Shown: positions 35,885-45,096, counted from the stretch's first letter. The stretch: DNA of 64,000 nt from an uncultured Duncaniella sp. (GCA_958352885.1 CATWQI010000005.1:186001-250000), one strand, 5' to 3'. Notes: generated by a model not told the origin, from the sequence alone. Made by a program: numbers and translations.

Positions 35885-36751
35885 CTATTTGACGCATACG
35901 TTATGCAAAGAATCGGAGACGAGCAAAGAGGCAAGTGGATAGGATGTCGCCGATGCTGCCCTCAGGACGGTGCAGAGTGAAGGGGGAATGATTAACGGCT
36001 CCTGTCCAGGTGAGATCTGGTGGATATCGGCTATCTGGATCAGCATCCTCAGCAGGGATGGAGAGGAATTGGTGTTAAACCTGTGTAATAAATCGGATGT
36101 GTAATATTTGACCGCACCGGTGTATTCCATGGGCGGTGTTGTGATATGGAAGCCTTTCAGGTAGGATGCAAGGAACATGAGCCGGTGAAGGGCGACGGAC
36201 AGTTCCATGTTTTCCCAGTGATATCCGCCTGACGCATACGTGAGCTCGTTCACCGCCAAGGCTGCCTCTCCGTTTATAAGAGTCAGCCGCCGGTCAGTAC
36301 TTTCGTTGTCGGTGATGTCGCTGAAATAGTTGACAAGATTGCGAAATATGCCGGAATTGGTAGCAACATCATGCTTGGGACTGTCACACCATTCGTCATA
36401 CAAGTCGCTGACATGCCGGTAGTAGCCTGACAATAATCCGGTTTTGTTACCTGGCGAGGGAAGTTCGGAGATAAGTCTGTATATGAGCAGAAGTATACGG
36501 GCCCGCTTTTTTATCGAGGTGGTCGATTGGAAGTATCTTGATGCGATTTCCTGCAATTTCCCGGCCCTAAGCCGTATGTCTGATACCGTTACACTATTGG
36601 TGGCATCCGGTTCAAAGCCATAGCTGAGGAGGACGTGAAGCATACGCATTTCCGCCTCCATGTCCTCGATGCTCATTTTCGCCGGTACGGGGCGCAAGTT
36701 TTCAGCGGCGGAGATTAATTTGTATATGTCAGTCATAATATGTTCCAGCAT
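35885..36751 (-). CDS. helical protein of unknown function at the distal end of the polysaccharide operon
   Basis: I do not recognise this 288-residue protein. It is predicted mostly alpha-helical and soluble: no signal peptide, no membrane segment, no clear catalytic motif. Visible stretches include MSIEDMEAEMRMLHVLLSYGF, IKKRARILLLIYRLISELPSPGN and NELTYASGGYHWENMELSVALHRLMFLASYLKGF. It may start at 36751 or at 36736 (MTDIYKLIS). Base composition resembles the flanking genome more than the AT-rich operon centre. It is the last gene before the operon terminator; another unknown helical protein sits in second place of the operon. Confidence 0.6.
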   Translation of the reverse strand: MLEHIMTDIYKLISAAENLRPVPAKMSIEDMEAEMRMLHVLLSYGFEPDATNSVTVSDIRLRAGKLQEIASRYFQSTTSIKKRARILLLIYRLISELPSPGNKTGLLSGYYRHVSDLYDEWCDSPKHDVATNSGIFRNLVNYFSDITDNESTDRRLTLINGEAALAVNELTYASGGYHWENMELSVALHRLMFLASYLKGFHITTPPMEYTGAVKYYTSDLLHRFNTNSSPSLLRMLIQIADIHQISPGQEPLIIPPSLCTVLRAASATSYPLASLLVSDSLHNVCVK

Positions 36752-36872
36752 TTCTGACTCGGACGGGCGGGACTCATGATTTTACCGGATGCCAACTCCA
36801 TTGAGGGCGGAGTATATCGGATATGTGACACGTGCTGATAACCTTATTTTAAATCCTGACCGACTGTCGGGA

Positions 36873-37769
36873 TTAGCAATTACGTGTGCGGTCAAGTTCT
36901 TCCACAACTTTCATCATGTATTGTCCGTACTGGTTATTGAGCATAGGTTTTGCGAGCTCCAGCATATGCTCACGCTTAATCCAGCCCCGGCGGTAGGCAA
37001 TCTCTTCGAGGCAGGCAATCTTTAACCCCTGACGTTTTTCCAGCACTTCGACATAGATTGACGCTTCGGCGAGAGAATCGTGTGTGCCTGTGTCAAGCCA
37101 TGCGAAACCACGTGGGAGAGTCTGCACTTTTAGTTCTCCATCATTCAGGAATCTCCGGTTCACAGCGGTGATTTCAAGCTCTCCTCTGGATGACGGTCTG
37201 ACCGAGCCAGCCACATCCACGACCTTGTTCGGATAGAAATAGAGCCCAACGACGGCATAGTCAGACTTCGGGTGTTCCGGTTTCTCCTCAATGGAAACGC
37301 AATTGCCGTCATTGTCAAACTCTGCCACCCCATAGCGCTCCGGGTCATCGACACGGTAGCCGAACACAGTAGCCTTACCGCACTCTTCGGCGGTGTTGAC
37401 AGCCTCTTTCAGTATGCCGGAGAATCCTGCGCCATAGAAGATGTTGTCCCCCAGCACAAGGCAAACAGAGTCATCACCGATAAATTCCCTGCCTATGATG
37501 AACGCCTGCGCAAGCCCGTCAGGGGTCGGCTGTACGGCATAGGAAAATTTGACTCCGTAATCGCTGCCATCCCCGAGCAGTCTGCGAAACATCGGCAAGT
37601 CCATCGGTGTGGAGATAATCAGTATGTCCCGTATTCCGGCAAGCATCAGCGCCGAAATCGGGTAATACACCATTGGCTTGTCAAACACAGGGAGCAGCTG
37701 TTTCGACACTCCCTTTGTAATCGGGTACAGCCTTGTACCGGAGCCGCCTGCAAGAACTATGCCTTTCAT
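36873..37769 (-). CDS. rfbA: glucose-1-phosphate thymidylyltransferase
   Basis: Makes dTDP-glucose from dTTP and glucose-1-phosphate, the entry to dTDP-deoxysugars such as rhamnose. The 298 residues show GIVLAGGSGTRLYPITKGVSKQLLPVFDKPMVYYP, LGDNIFYG, VFGYRVDDPERYGVAEFD, EEKPEHPKSDYAVVGLYFY, GELEITAVN and RGFAWLDTGTHDSL, all typical. I start at 37769 (MKGIVLAGGSG), since the longer frame only adds MIFDF. No rfbB, rfbC or rfbD lies nearby, so the remaining steps would have to be encoded elsewhere. It lies near the promoter-distal end of the polysaccharide operon. Confidence 0.95.
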   Translation of the reverse strand: MKGIVLAGGSGTRLYPITKGVSKQLLPVFDKPMVYYPISALMLAGIRDILIISTPMDLPMFRRLLGDGSDYGVKFSYAVQPTPDGLAQAFIIGREFIGDDSVCLVLGDNIFYGAGFSGILKEAVNTAEECGKATVFGYRVDDPERYGVAEFDNDGNCVSIEEKPEHPKSDYAVVGLYFYPNKVVDVAGSVRPSSRGELEITAVNRRFLNDGELKVQTLPRGFAWLDTGTHDSLAEASIYVEVLEKRQGLKIACLEEIAYRRGWIKREHMLELAKPMLNNQYGQYMMKVVEELDRTRNC

Positions 37770-37869
37770 AAAATCAAAAATCAATATGTTATTGAATCAT
37801 TCCAAGTCGTTTTGTCGCAGAGTTCAGCGACAAACTCGAAATTAAAAGCCACTTGCAATAGATAGCAGT

Positions 37870-38616
37870 TTAGGAATGCCTACTATAATAAAGTTTTGTA
37901 AGCAATGAGTCCCATGTGAAGAGTATCGGGAATTCAATCAGCACATTATAGAGTCTGCCCCATAAACCTTTTTCGTGGAAGAGGCGGTAGAAAGCCCGTA
38001 GATTGTATTTATTAACCCAATTTGGATAGTAGTTGATTCCTGACGCAGTCTGATGGAGAAAGCCTCCGCATGTGAAGGTGATTCCCTTGTAACCGGAATT
38101 TTTCAAATCGAGAGCGAATTGTTCCTGTAAGGGGGAACCCATACCGACAACAACAAAATCACAGTCTGATTGTATTATATCGGCAATGGCTTTTTTTCTA
38201 TCGTCATTATCAATGAAATACCCGTTTCGATAACCTGCAATTTTCATTTCGGGATAGTTTTTATGAAACTGATTGATAGTTGCTTCAAGGATATCCTGCT
38301 TTGTACCTAAGAAATAAATACTTCGGTCAATCTCCCTGTTATTTAGATACGAAAACAGATCGACAGCCATTCCAGACATATCGAAACTAAGTCTTGGTAC
38401 TCGCTTTCTCCAAAACAGACGAATTAGCCAGCACATCGTCATGCCATCAACAAAGAGCCCATCCATTGACTCATATAGTCCCGGATGCCGGCGGACCAGA
38501 TGATAAGAATATGGATTGACACATGTATTAACCCGCCCATTCCCCTCGGAAAAAGTGTCGTAGGGATATGCTGAAGCCGAGTCTGCGATTTTTCGCACAA
38601 ACTCACGATTGTTCAT
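37870..38616 (-). CDS. WecG/TagA/CpsF-family glycosyltransferase
   Basis: GT26 enzymes add the second sugar (often N-acetylmannosamine or its acid) to an undecaprenyl-diphosphate-linked sugar at the inner membrane. In the 248 residues the family blocks are NPYSYHLVRRHPGLYESMDGLFVDGMTMCWLIRLFW, IYFLGTKQDILEATINQF, AGYRNGYF, DFVVVGMGSPLQEQFALD and TCGGFLHQTASGINYYPNWVNKYNLRAFYRLFHEKG. It implies a lipid-linked repeat unit, in line with the flippase and polymerase upstream. No initiating sugar-phosphate transferase is seen in the operon. Confidence 0.92.
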   Translation of the reverse strand: MNNREFVRKIADSASAYPYDTFSEGNGRVNTCVNPYSYHLVRRHPGLYESMDGLFVDGMTMCWLIRLFWRKRVPRLSFDMSGMAVDLFSYLNNREIDRSIYFLGTKQDILEATINQFHKNYPEMKIAGYRNGYFIDNDDRKKAIADIIQSDCDFVVVGMGSPLQEQFALDLKNSGYKGITFTCGGFLHQTASGINYYPNWVNKYNLRAFYRLFHEKGLWGRLYNVLIEFPILFTWDSLLTKLYYSRHS

Positions 38617-38743
38617 ACAACCAAGAAAAATAAATTATGTGATAAAATGTGAAATCAAATGGCGAAAGAAGATATGTTCTTGCAATAAAGGACTCCTGTA
38701 CCATCCATATCGTCATATCTTGGTATATACTCGTTGCCGGGGA

Positions 38744-39784
38744 CTATTCTGAGCTTGGTCTATTATCACAGAAAATCTTACTTGTACTATTAATTTTAGA
38801 CATCCCCCAAATATATACCTGATTGATAGTAGGAGCGTCAATGTTATGCTTCTCTGCCAAATCATGGATATAGCGTAACCCAAATGGGAAATCTTCGGTA
38901 AAATATCGACTTTCAAAATTAGGGACATATCCACCATTGAATTCTTTCATTGGATTTAAGATATTTTTAAATGCAGGGATTGACTTGATTTTTGTTGTCA
39001 GAGAATGTGCATCAGTTGATTCGTAATACTCAAGTAGTGAAGGTATCACACCTTTTTTAATTCCGAGAATATCTATCAATTGCATAAATTCAGAATCCAT
39101 TGACAAAAGAATTTCAGAAGCATCATCAGTCCAATCTGAATAAAATAGACCTTGTCTTTCATAAATTCCGCCATCATAATTATTCCACATTGCATACAGT
39201 CTTCCTGTATGTAAAATTGGATTACTGTTAGTCAAAGATACTTCAAGATAGTTCTCAAGCAATTTAACTGGTGTTATAAAGATTCGTTCTAGGATCTGTC
39301 TTGATTCTTCCACATCTAAAGAATTCTCAATAACAGCATTTACGGACGGTTTATAGCCAAGTAGCTCTCCAATTTTTCCATATTCTTTTTGTCTAGCAAT
39401 AAACGGCACTCTTTGGAAACCGAACAATACTGTCTCGGATGACAAAGTCTTATGAGCTTCAAAGAAAAATCCTGTACTTGATACGATTGATCCAACCATC
39501 GCATTGTGTCGCAAATATGGTTTTATCTTAAATAACGTATTTTCAATAATATATCCAGGCACACATAATAATACGATATCTGCATCTAAAACGACGTCCT
39601 TAGGATTATTCGATATACTGTTTAATATTCCATTATACTCTATTCCTTCTATATCATTAACAATTATATGCTTATTCCATCTATCCGGATGTCCCGTAAA
39701 TATATTTACCTCAAGTCCTTGAGATAGGAAGACTCCTGCACATACGATGCCGAGGCTTCCCCCGCCACATATACAAACTTTCAT
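38744..39784 (-). CDS. octopine/nopaline (opine) dehydrogenase family protein
   Basis: Opine dehydrogenases reductively join the amino group of one compound to a 2-oxo acid with NAD(P)H. The 346-residue protein has the Rossmann motif CICGGGSLGIVCAGVFL at the N-terminus, VLLCVPGYIIENTLFKI, and in the second domain the family motif SNPILHTGRLY with the likely catalytic His192. It overlaps the end of the nucleotidyltransferase/PLP gene by 4 bp (ATGA), so the two are coupled. In a polysaccharide operon its product would be an N-(carboxyalkyl) amine used as a glycan substituent; this is inference. Base composition is visibly AT-rich compared with rfbA. Confidence 0.85.
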   Translation of the reverse strand: MKVCICGGGSLGIVCAGVFLSQGLEVNIFTGHPDRWNKHIIVNDIEGIEYNGILNSISNNPKDVVLDADIVLLCVPGYIIENTLFKIKPYLRHNAMVGSIVSSTGFFFEAHKTLSSETVLFGFQRVPFIARQKEYGKIGELLGYKPSVNAVIENSLDVEESRQILERIFITPVKLLENYLEVSLTNSNPILHTGRLYAMWNNYDGGIYERQGLFYSDWTDDASEILLSMDSEFMQLIDILGIKKGVIPSLLEYYESTDAHSLTTKIKSIPAFKNILNPMKEFNGGYVPNFESRYFTEDFPFGLRYIHDLAEKHNIDAPTINQVYIWGMSKINSTSKIFCDNRPSSE

Positions 39785-41598
39785 TGGACTATCAATTTCA
39801 ATGCGTCTATTAAAGTGGAATTATCGTGACGGTCACGGATAGCTATGCGCACGTATTGACTACCGTTCTTTCCAAATCCTTTCTTTGAGGAGCAGTCCTT
39901 GATCAGGATGTTATGGTCGGTCAGAAGGCTAAGGGTGAGGTCGTATGACGTCATTTTCCCGGTAAGCTCGCATAGGAAATAGTTGGACTGTGAAGGAATT
40001 ACCCTTAGAAATGGTATTCCGTTAAGCTCTTTTTCAAATGTTTCTCTTTCCTCCCGAAATTTGTCGCAGGCTCGTGCGTAGTCCTTCTCATATTTCCCAT
40101 AGATCTGCATATAGAATTCTCCGAATGAATTGATATTCCATATCGCAACATCCTTTTTTATCCTGCCGATCAACTTTTCATCGGCGGATGCGAGAACTCC
40201 AAGACGCAATCCCGGTACTCCATATGATTTCGAGATACTCTTCATCACGCACATTGTTGGGAACTGCTCCAGAATATCGTTGCGAAGCAATGTATTGCAA
40301 AAACCGCCATCCGAAAAATCAACGAATGACTCATCAACTATAAGTTGAATACCTTTTTTCTGGGCCCATTCAGCAAGTGCGATAAGCTGCTCGAATGAAA
40401 TGAAATTACCCGATGGATTGTCTGGATTTACAATAAGTAATGTGCTTATGCCCTTGCCTTCAAAATAATCCATCAAATCGGCAGCAGAATATGAAAAATC
40501 AGCATTCGACGGATGGAACTTGACAATAAACTCGCTGTCGTGCCGATTTGGATATTCCTCGAATGTCGGATATGTCACACCAAGTTTTCCATCATGATGT
40601 TCCATCAGACTTTTTATCAATTCGGCCGCACCGTTGCCTACAACCACATATTTCTGTTTTATCCCGAAATATTTACCGGCAAGAAGAGAGTTTACCCACA
40701 TACCAGACGGATACTCCCTGAGAAGAGTTTCGAAATTAGCTTTCATCTCATCCACCATCTTATTCTGTGGGAAATAAGGATTGACAAGGTAACAGAAATC
40801 AAGCAGTTTCGGATAACGCCAATAACCGCCAAAGCTCTGTTGTATCTTTTTCAGTTTCTCTTCCGGTATGGCGAAGATCGTTTCAGCTATCCGCAAGTCC
40901 TGGACATCGTCGATCTCATACCAGAGCCCATCGATCGGAAGAGCCTTTATGTCACATTTGTCAATCAAAGTAATCACACGGAGCACCTGTTCATAATATT
41001 CATTCTCTCCCAGCACCTTTATATAGGCATTGAGGAACGGAAGATAATGGTTGACAATAAAGTCCTTGCTGAATTTGTAGATGTTTACGGTCTTGTAATA
41101 TGAATCAGTATCACTGTATTTGAAGGCTACCTTTGGTATGAAGTTTATGATGTTGCGGTCGTCGTCAATGCGAACCATCGTACCGTCCATCCACGTCTCA
41201 TATTTGGAAACAAGCGCCACATTATCATCCTCACTATTGACTGCGGCTTCTAATATCGCATCCTCATAGATCAGATCCGACTCAAGCAAGAGAGTATCAT
41301 CATCCTCCATAAAACCTCGCGCAAGCCATAGCGAATAAATATTATTTGTCCTATCGTATACTGTATTCTCGACATACTCTATCGGTAATGAAGGATAATT
41401 CTTGGTAAGATAACTCCGGAGTTTATTTCCTTCATAACCGATTACAATTACTATACGGTTAAGATTCAGTTTTGAAAGCTGATCGAGCATGCGGTCAATG
41501 AGGCGGACTCCGTTGACTTCAAGCATACACTTAGTGTTGTCGGCTGTGAACTCGCCGAGACGGCGCCCCATACCGGCTGCTAATATTATAGCCTGCAT
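39781..41598 (-). CDS. fusion of a LicC-like nucleotidyltransferase and a class I/II PLP enzyme
   Basis: Residues about 1-235 are a sugar/alcohol-phosphate nucleotidyltransferase: AIILAAGMGRRLGEFTADNTKCMLEVNG, then TNNIYSLWLA and ESDLIYEDAI, as in phosphocholine or aminoethylphosphonate cytidylyltransferases. Residues about 255-605 are a fold type I PLP domain close to histidinol-phosphate aminotransferase and threonine-phosphate decarboxylase (CobD). It shows VVGNGAAELIKSL, NPDNPSGNFIS, VDESFVDF, the PLP Lys457 in SISKSYGVPGLRLG, and YVRIAIRD at the end. I infer that the PLP half makes an amino-alcohol phosphate and the other half activates it as a CDP derivative for the LicD protein next door. 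It is not an AEP transaminase type (those are class V). Substrates are unproven. Confidence 0.85.
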   Translation of the reverse strand: MQAIILAAGMGRRLGEFTADNTKCMLEVNGVRLIDRMLDQLSKLNLNRIVIVIGYEGNKLRSYLTKNYPSLPIEYVENTVYDRTNNIYSLWLARGFMEDDDTLLLESDLIYEDAILEAAVNSEDDNVALVSKYETWMDGTMVRIDDDRNIINFIPKVAFKYSDTDSYYKTVNIYKFSKDFIVNHYLPFLNAYIKVLGENEYYEQVLRVITLIDKCDIKALPIDGLWYEIDDVQDLRIAETIFAIPEEKLKKIQQSFGGYWRYPKLLDFCYLVNPYFPQNKMVDEMKANFETLLREYPSGMWVNSLLAGKYFGIKQKYVVVGNGAAELIKSLMEHHDGKLGVTYPTFEEYPNRHDSEFIVKFHPSNADFSYSAADLMDYFEGKGISTLLIVNPDNPSGNFISFEQLIALAEWAQKKGIQLIVDESFVDFSDGGFCNTLLRNDILEQFPTMCVMKSISKSYGVPGLRLGVLASADEKLIGRIKKDVAIWNINSFGEFYMQIYGKYEKDYARACDKFREERETFEKELNGIPFLRVIPSQSNYFLCELTGKMTSYDLTLSLLTDHNILIKDCSSKKGFGKNGSQYVRIAIRDRHDNSTLIDALKLIVQ

Positions 41599-41602
41599 AA
41601 TT

Positions 41603-42412
41603 TTAATATAGATTAATTTCTTTAAAATGAATTCTCAAATTATCAAGATTATCAGGCAAACTCATATAGTTGCCATATAATCGTGATAAGTAAGAATCAT
41701 AATTACCAGGGATCGGATATTCTTTCCCTTCAAACATCATTTTTTTTAATGGGAAAAGACCTTCTTTTTCTATTGTCTTATAGAAACTACACCCTAAGAC
41801 ATGTCTTAAAAACTTTTTCTCTCCAAAAAATCTATTATAGAATCTAAAGATAGGAAATGCCACTGACTGCATAAGATGATATAATGTTCTTTTGACAAAT
41901 CTTCTAAGACGAGGCTTTTTTATATCTGATATATAGTATGATACATATTGCATCATATGAGCAAATCGTGTAGTAATATAAGATCCATGTTCCCTCACGA
42001 ATACATCTATGAAAACACCTTTGTAATGAAAGTATCTGTCCCTGTCATGGATTTCCTTTAATACTGAGTTTTTATCACGTAACTTCCCATGTGGAGAGAT
42101 GTATTCATTATCTGTGATATAATCCTGTAATACATTGTCTGTATTTTCGTATTCGTTTCTTAATGATAAAAATTTTTTATAATCTTCTGGAAACATTTCA
42201 ATATCAAGGTCATCATCCCATGGAATAAATCCATTGTGGCGTACTGCTCCAAGACAAGTACCAGAAGATAGCCAATAATTTATCTGATTTTTCTGACAAA
42301 AATCGTCAAAATATTCCAACATATTTTTCATTCTGAGTTGAAGTTCTCTCAATTCAGAACCATCCGGATTAAATTTTTGTCGGAGTTTGTCTTGTAATGA
42401 AGGATCAATCAT
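41603..42412 (-). CDS. LicD-family phosphotransferase
   Basis: LicD proteins transfer phosphocholine or similar phospho-alcohols from a CDP donor to sugars. The 269 residues contain the defining motif YWLSSGTCLGAVRHNGFIPWDDDLDIEMF near residue 50, with its Asp triplet, and KLRDKNSVL and VFIDVFVREHG. With the nucleotidyltransferase fusion just downstream it forms a donor-and-transferase pair. It is very AT-rich: a sample 60-base stretch (41641-41700) has only 18 G/C. It lies 2 nt after the glycosyltransferase gene before it. Confidence 0.9.
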   Translation of the reverse strand: MIDPSLQDKLRQKFNPDGSELRELQLRMKNMLEYFDDFCQKNQINYWLSSGTCLGAVRHNGFIPWDDDLDIEMFPEDYKKFLSLRNEYENTDNVLQDYITDNEYISPHGKLRDKNSVLKEIHDRDRYFHYKGVFIDVFVREHGSYITTRFAHMMQYVSYYISDIKKPRLRRFVKRTLYHLMQSVAFPIFRFYNRFFGEKKFLRHVLGCSFYKTIEKEGLFPLKKMMFEGKEYPIPGNYDSYLSRLYGNYMSLPDNLDNLRIHFKEINLY

Positions 42413-42414
42413 TA

Positions 42415-43410
42415 TTACAACCTATTCAATAAATTGATATATTTTTCTTTAAATACTTCAAATTTAAAATCAGAATATCGAATTCTTGCATTTTGAGACA
42501 TCGTGATAATTCTTTGTTCATCCATGTCAATGAGAGAATTTAGTGATCTTAATAAATCTCCCCAATCATTAATAACTATACCATTTTCTCCGTCTTTAAT
42601 AATTTCTGAATTACCCCCAACATTATTACAAATTACCGGAACACCCATCTGAGTAGCTTCAATAAGAGAAATCGGTAAGCCCTCATGTTTGGAGAATAGC
42701 ATCATAAAATCACATTGTCCCATCAAGCTCGGAATGTCATCCCTGAACCCTAATGCCTTGAACTGTTTGCTATCTCGGCAAAGCTCTTCAAGCTCTTCAT
42801 ATTGCGGACCGATTCCTGCAAATAGAATCCTGATATGAGGATCAAGCTTACCCTTCAGACGATTTACAATCTCAACCTGCCGCTTAACGGAATTTATCCG
42901 AGCTGGATAAATAATGGTTATATTGTTCGGATCAAACTTTTTTGTTCGTTGCACACAAAGAGATGTCTCACGTACGCAATTGTGTATTTTGATTATATTG
43001 GCGGGCGGCACTCCGAAATAATCCGTAAGGTTTCTGATTCCGCTATCCGATATGGCTACGATATTCTTTGGAAAAAGTGAAAGTCTCTTGTTGCCATAAA
43101 GCTCATTGTGATGCACATAGACGCACTTCACGTTAAATCCCGGGATATGTCTAAGCAACCACATTAGAGGGAGTAACCTTCGTTCATGAATAATGACAAT
43201 GGAGTTGTGTAACATAAGAGGATTTCTGAATAGCAGATAGTCATCCTCGCATATATTTAGGTTGCCATTAACCTTGGCATATGTAATGTCGCCGACAATC
43301 TTTGCATCATAATCATCTCTCAGTGCCTCATGAATGTCAAGCAATACACGCTGAATCCCGGTTACCTTATAAAGCTCGGTGTTCAACTGAAAAACCTTCG
43401 GCTTAGTCAT
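42415..43410 (-). CDS. family 4 glycosyltransferase
   Basis: GT-B retaining glycosyltransferase, cytoplasmic face of the inner membrane, adding a sugar to the repeat unit. In the 331 residues the C-terminal Rossmann domain shows ITIIYPARINSVKRQVEIVNRL, ILFAGIGPQYEELEELC, KALGFRDDIPSLMGQCDFMMLFSKHEGLPISLIEATQMGVPVI (the E-x7-E nucleotide-sugar motif) and GGNSEIIKDGENGIVI. Donor and linkage are unknown. Confidence 0.9.
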   Translation of the reverse strand: MTKPKVFQLNTELYKVTGIQRVLLDIHEALRDDYDAKIVGDITYAKVNGNLNICEDDYLLFRNPLMLHNSIVIIHERRLLPLMWLLRHIPGFNVKCVYVHHNELYGNKRLSLFPKNIVAISDSGIRNLTDYFGVPPANIIKIHNCVRETSLCVQRTKKFDPNNITIIYPARINSVKRQVEIVNRLKGKLDPHIRILFAGIGPQYEELEELCRDSKQFKALGFRDDIPSLMGQCDFMMLFSKHEGLPISLIEATQMGVPVICNNVGGNSEIIKDGENGIVINDWGDLLRSLNSLIDMDEQRIITMSQNARIRYSDFKFEVFKEKYINLLNRL

Positions 43411-43418
43411 TTGATTTC

Positions 43419-43958
43419 TTAGATAAGTCTCTTATTATTGGCAACAATACAATTTGAGGGAACATCTTTTGTTACGACAGACCCGGCACCTATAATCACA
43501 TTATCTCCAATATTGACTGGATTCATAATAATTGAGCCTGCGCCGATATACACATTATTGCCAATTGTGCATTCATTAGTATTGGAATCTGGAGTTTTCT
43601 TTCCGATAAGAACCATCGGCAGAATTGTCAGGTTACAACCTATACTTTTCACAGAATCAATCCTACGATAGCCGTGGTGTACAATATGGAGCCCCGGACC
43701 AACACAATTAGGCTTGATATAAATTTGATGCTTCAGATTCATCCTTCGCCATTTCATGAAATGCCATAGCCGCAACAGTTTGTCCCAAGGTTTTTGTGAT
43801 TTGTTGGTATAATACTCCAAATACCGTAAATTCCGGACATAGGCAAACATCGACCCGTTCTCACTCCATGAAAACTTAGCCAAAAATGGATACTTGAATC
43901 CGAAAGCCTTATGGTCTGCATTTAACCATGCATTCAAATCCTTCCTTGTGCGTATCAT
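43419..43958 (-). CDS. left-handed beta-helix acetyltransferase of the serine acetyltransferase type
   Basis: The C-terminal half of the 179 residues is a hexapeptide-repeat beta-helix (VGPGLHIVHHG, IGCNLTILPMVLIG, TIGNNVYIGAGSIIMNPVNIGDNVIIGAGSVVTKDVPSNCIVANN). The catalytic His is in GLHIVHHGYRRID. In this setting it probably O-acetylates a sugar of the polysaccharide; it is shorter than metabolic CysE. Its start overlaps the end of the polymerase gene by 4 bp. Confidence 0.88.
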   Translation of the reverse strand: MIRTRKDLNAWLNADHKAFGFKYPFLAKFSWSENGSMFAYVRNLRYLEYYTNKSQKPWDKLLRLWHFMKWRRMNLKHQIYIKPNCVGPGLHIVHHGYRRIDSVKSIGCNLTILPMVLIGKKTPDSNTNECTIGNNVYIGAGSIIMNPVNIGDNVIIGAGSVVTKDVPSNCIVANNKRLI

Positions 43959-45091
43959 TGTAAAAACAATTTATATGGCATTAGCCCACATGGCTCCCAT
44001 TCACGGGTGATACGGTATGTCAGCCATGCTGTAAATAAAAGTGCGAAGATAATTTTTATAAATACTCGGCTTTGCACTTTAAAACCGGAGCAGAATACAG
44101 GAATAAGATAAGACCAGAACACGAGTCGGCCAAGATAGAAATATTCATTAGCTCTCCACATACCCAATATATTTGCTATCGGGGTAATTATGATGTCAAA
44201 TGAGACCATCAGCTCTAAAAATAATATGTCCCTATCTTGTTTCAACTTCCTGTTACATAGCAACCACATGACAGAAAGCAGAAACAACGGTATCACTGTA
44301 ACAGCTGCATCCAAGAGAGAACCATTTGAATTTTTTGAGATGTAATATGCGTCCGTTCCGTCTAAAAGGCTCAGTGCGATTGCATATTGTTGGACTTGTA
44401 ATGCAAGATAATACCCTATTATTGTAAGTGTAGATACTACAATAATCAGCTTTATATTAGAATTCGTATACTTATAATGTCTGAATATGGCATAAAATGG
44501 TAAAAACAGCACATATAATATCGACATTCGGTGTACAAAAACTGACATGCAGATTAATATTACTCCCCAGAGAGTCTTTCTATCTTTTAAGAATACCAGT
44601 CCGCATAATATAACCGCTATCGCCATGCTCGATCGCATCGTATTGAAACTTTTCAGATACGGGATCATCAATAAAATGAACGGGATGCACGACACACCCT
44701 TTATACAAAAGGATTTTATGAAATATATATATGCTAATGTGATTATCGAATAACATATAAACCGGTATGTTACCGGACTGTCAATAAATATTCTTAAATA
44801 TTTATTGAACAAGCCAAACAGAATATCTTGCTCTTCAAAACGGGAAGCTGACGAGAGTGCATTCAAGAATAGTCTTTCATATTCAAAAGCATCAATACCT
44901 CCAATACCGTTAAAAGTTATTAGCCTCAGTGAAGCTAAAGTCACGAAAATTATGTAGAAGCAAATATATCCTGTCTGACGTATATATGTTGGATTCCTTT
45001 TATAATTGACACTGATGTAAATCATGTACGGACTTAATAATCCTACCAACACATACAGAATTAACGAACTATAATCAAAATAAGGGTACAT
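43955..45091 (-). CDS. EpsG-family polysaccharide polymerase (Wzy-like)
   Basis: A 378-residue integral membrane protein with about 10 hydrophobic segments. The N-terminal YVLVGLLSPYMIYIS, TLASLRLITFNGIGGIDAFEYERLFLNA, and later FNTMRSSMAIAVILCGLVFLKDRK and SVFVHRMSILYVLFLPFYAIF are the EpsG pattern (arginine in an outer loop after GIGG-D, and an HR pair). It would link flipped repeat units in the periplasm. Together with the flippase this marks a Wzx/Wzy-dependent pathway. Confidence 0.85.
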   Translation of the reverse strand: MYPYFDYSSLILYVLVGLLSPYMIYISVNYKRNPTYIRQTGYICFYIIFVTLASLRLITFNGIGGIDAFEYERLFLNALSSASRFEEQDILFGLFNKYLRIFIDSPVTYRFICYSIITLAYIYFIKSFCIKGVSCIPFILLMIPYLKSFNTMRSSMAIAVILCGLVFLKDRKTLWGVILICMSVFVHRMSILYVLFLPFYAIFRHYKYTNSNIKLIIVVSTLTIIGYYLALQVQQYAIALSLLDGTDAYYISKNSNGSLLDAAVTVIPLFLLSVMWLLCNRKLKQDRDILFLELMVSFDIIITPIANILGMWRANEYFYLGRLVFWSYLIPVFCSGFKVQSRVFIKIIFALLFTAWLTYRITREWEPCGLMPYKLFLQ

Positions 45092-45096
45092 TCTTA

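Noticed and set aside
39781..41598. Aminoethylphosphonate pathway (PntC with AEP transaminase)
   Set aside because: The PLP part is class I/II, not the class V type of AEP transaminases, and no PEP mutase or phosphonopyruvate decarboxylase lies nearby.
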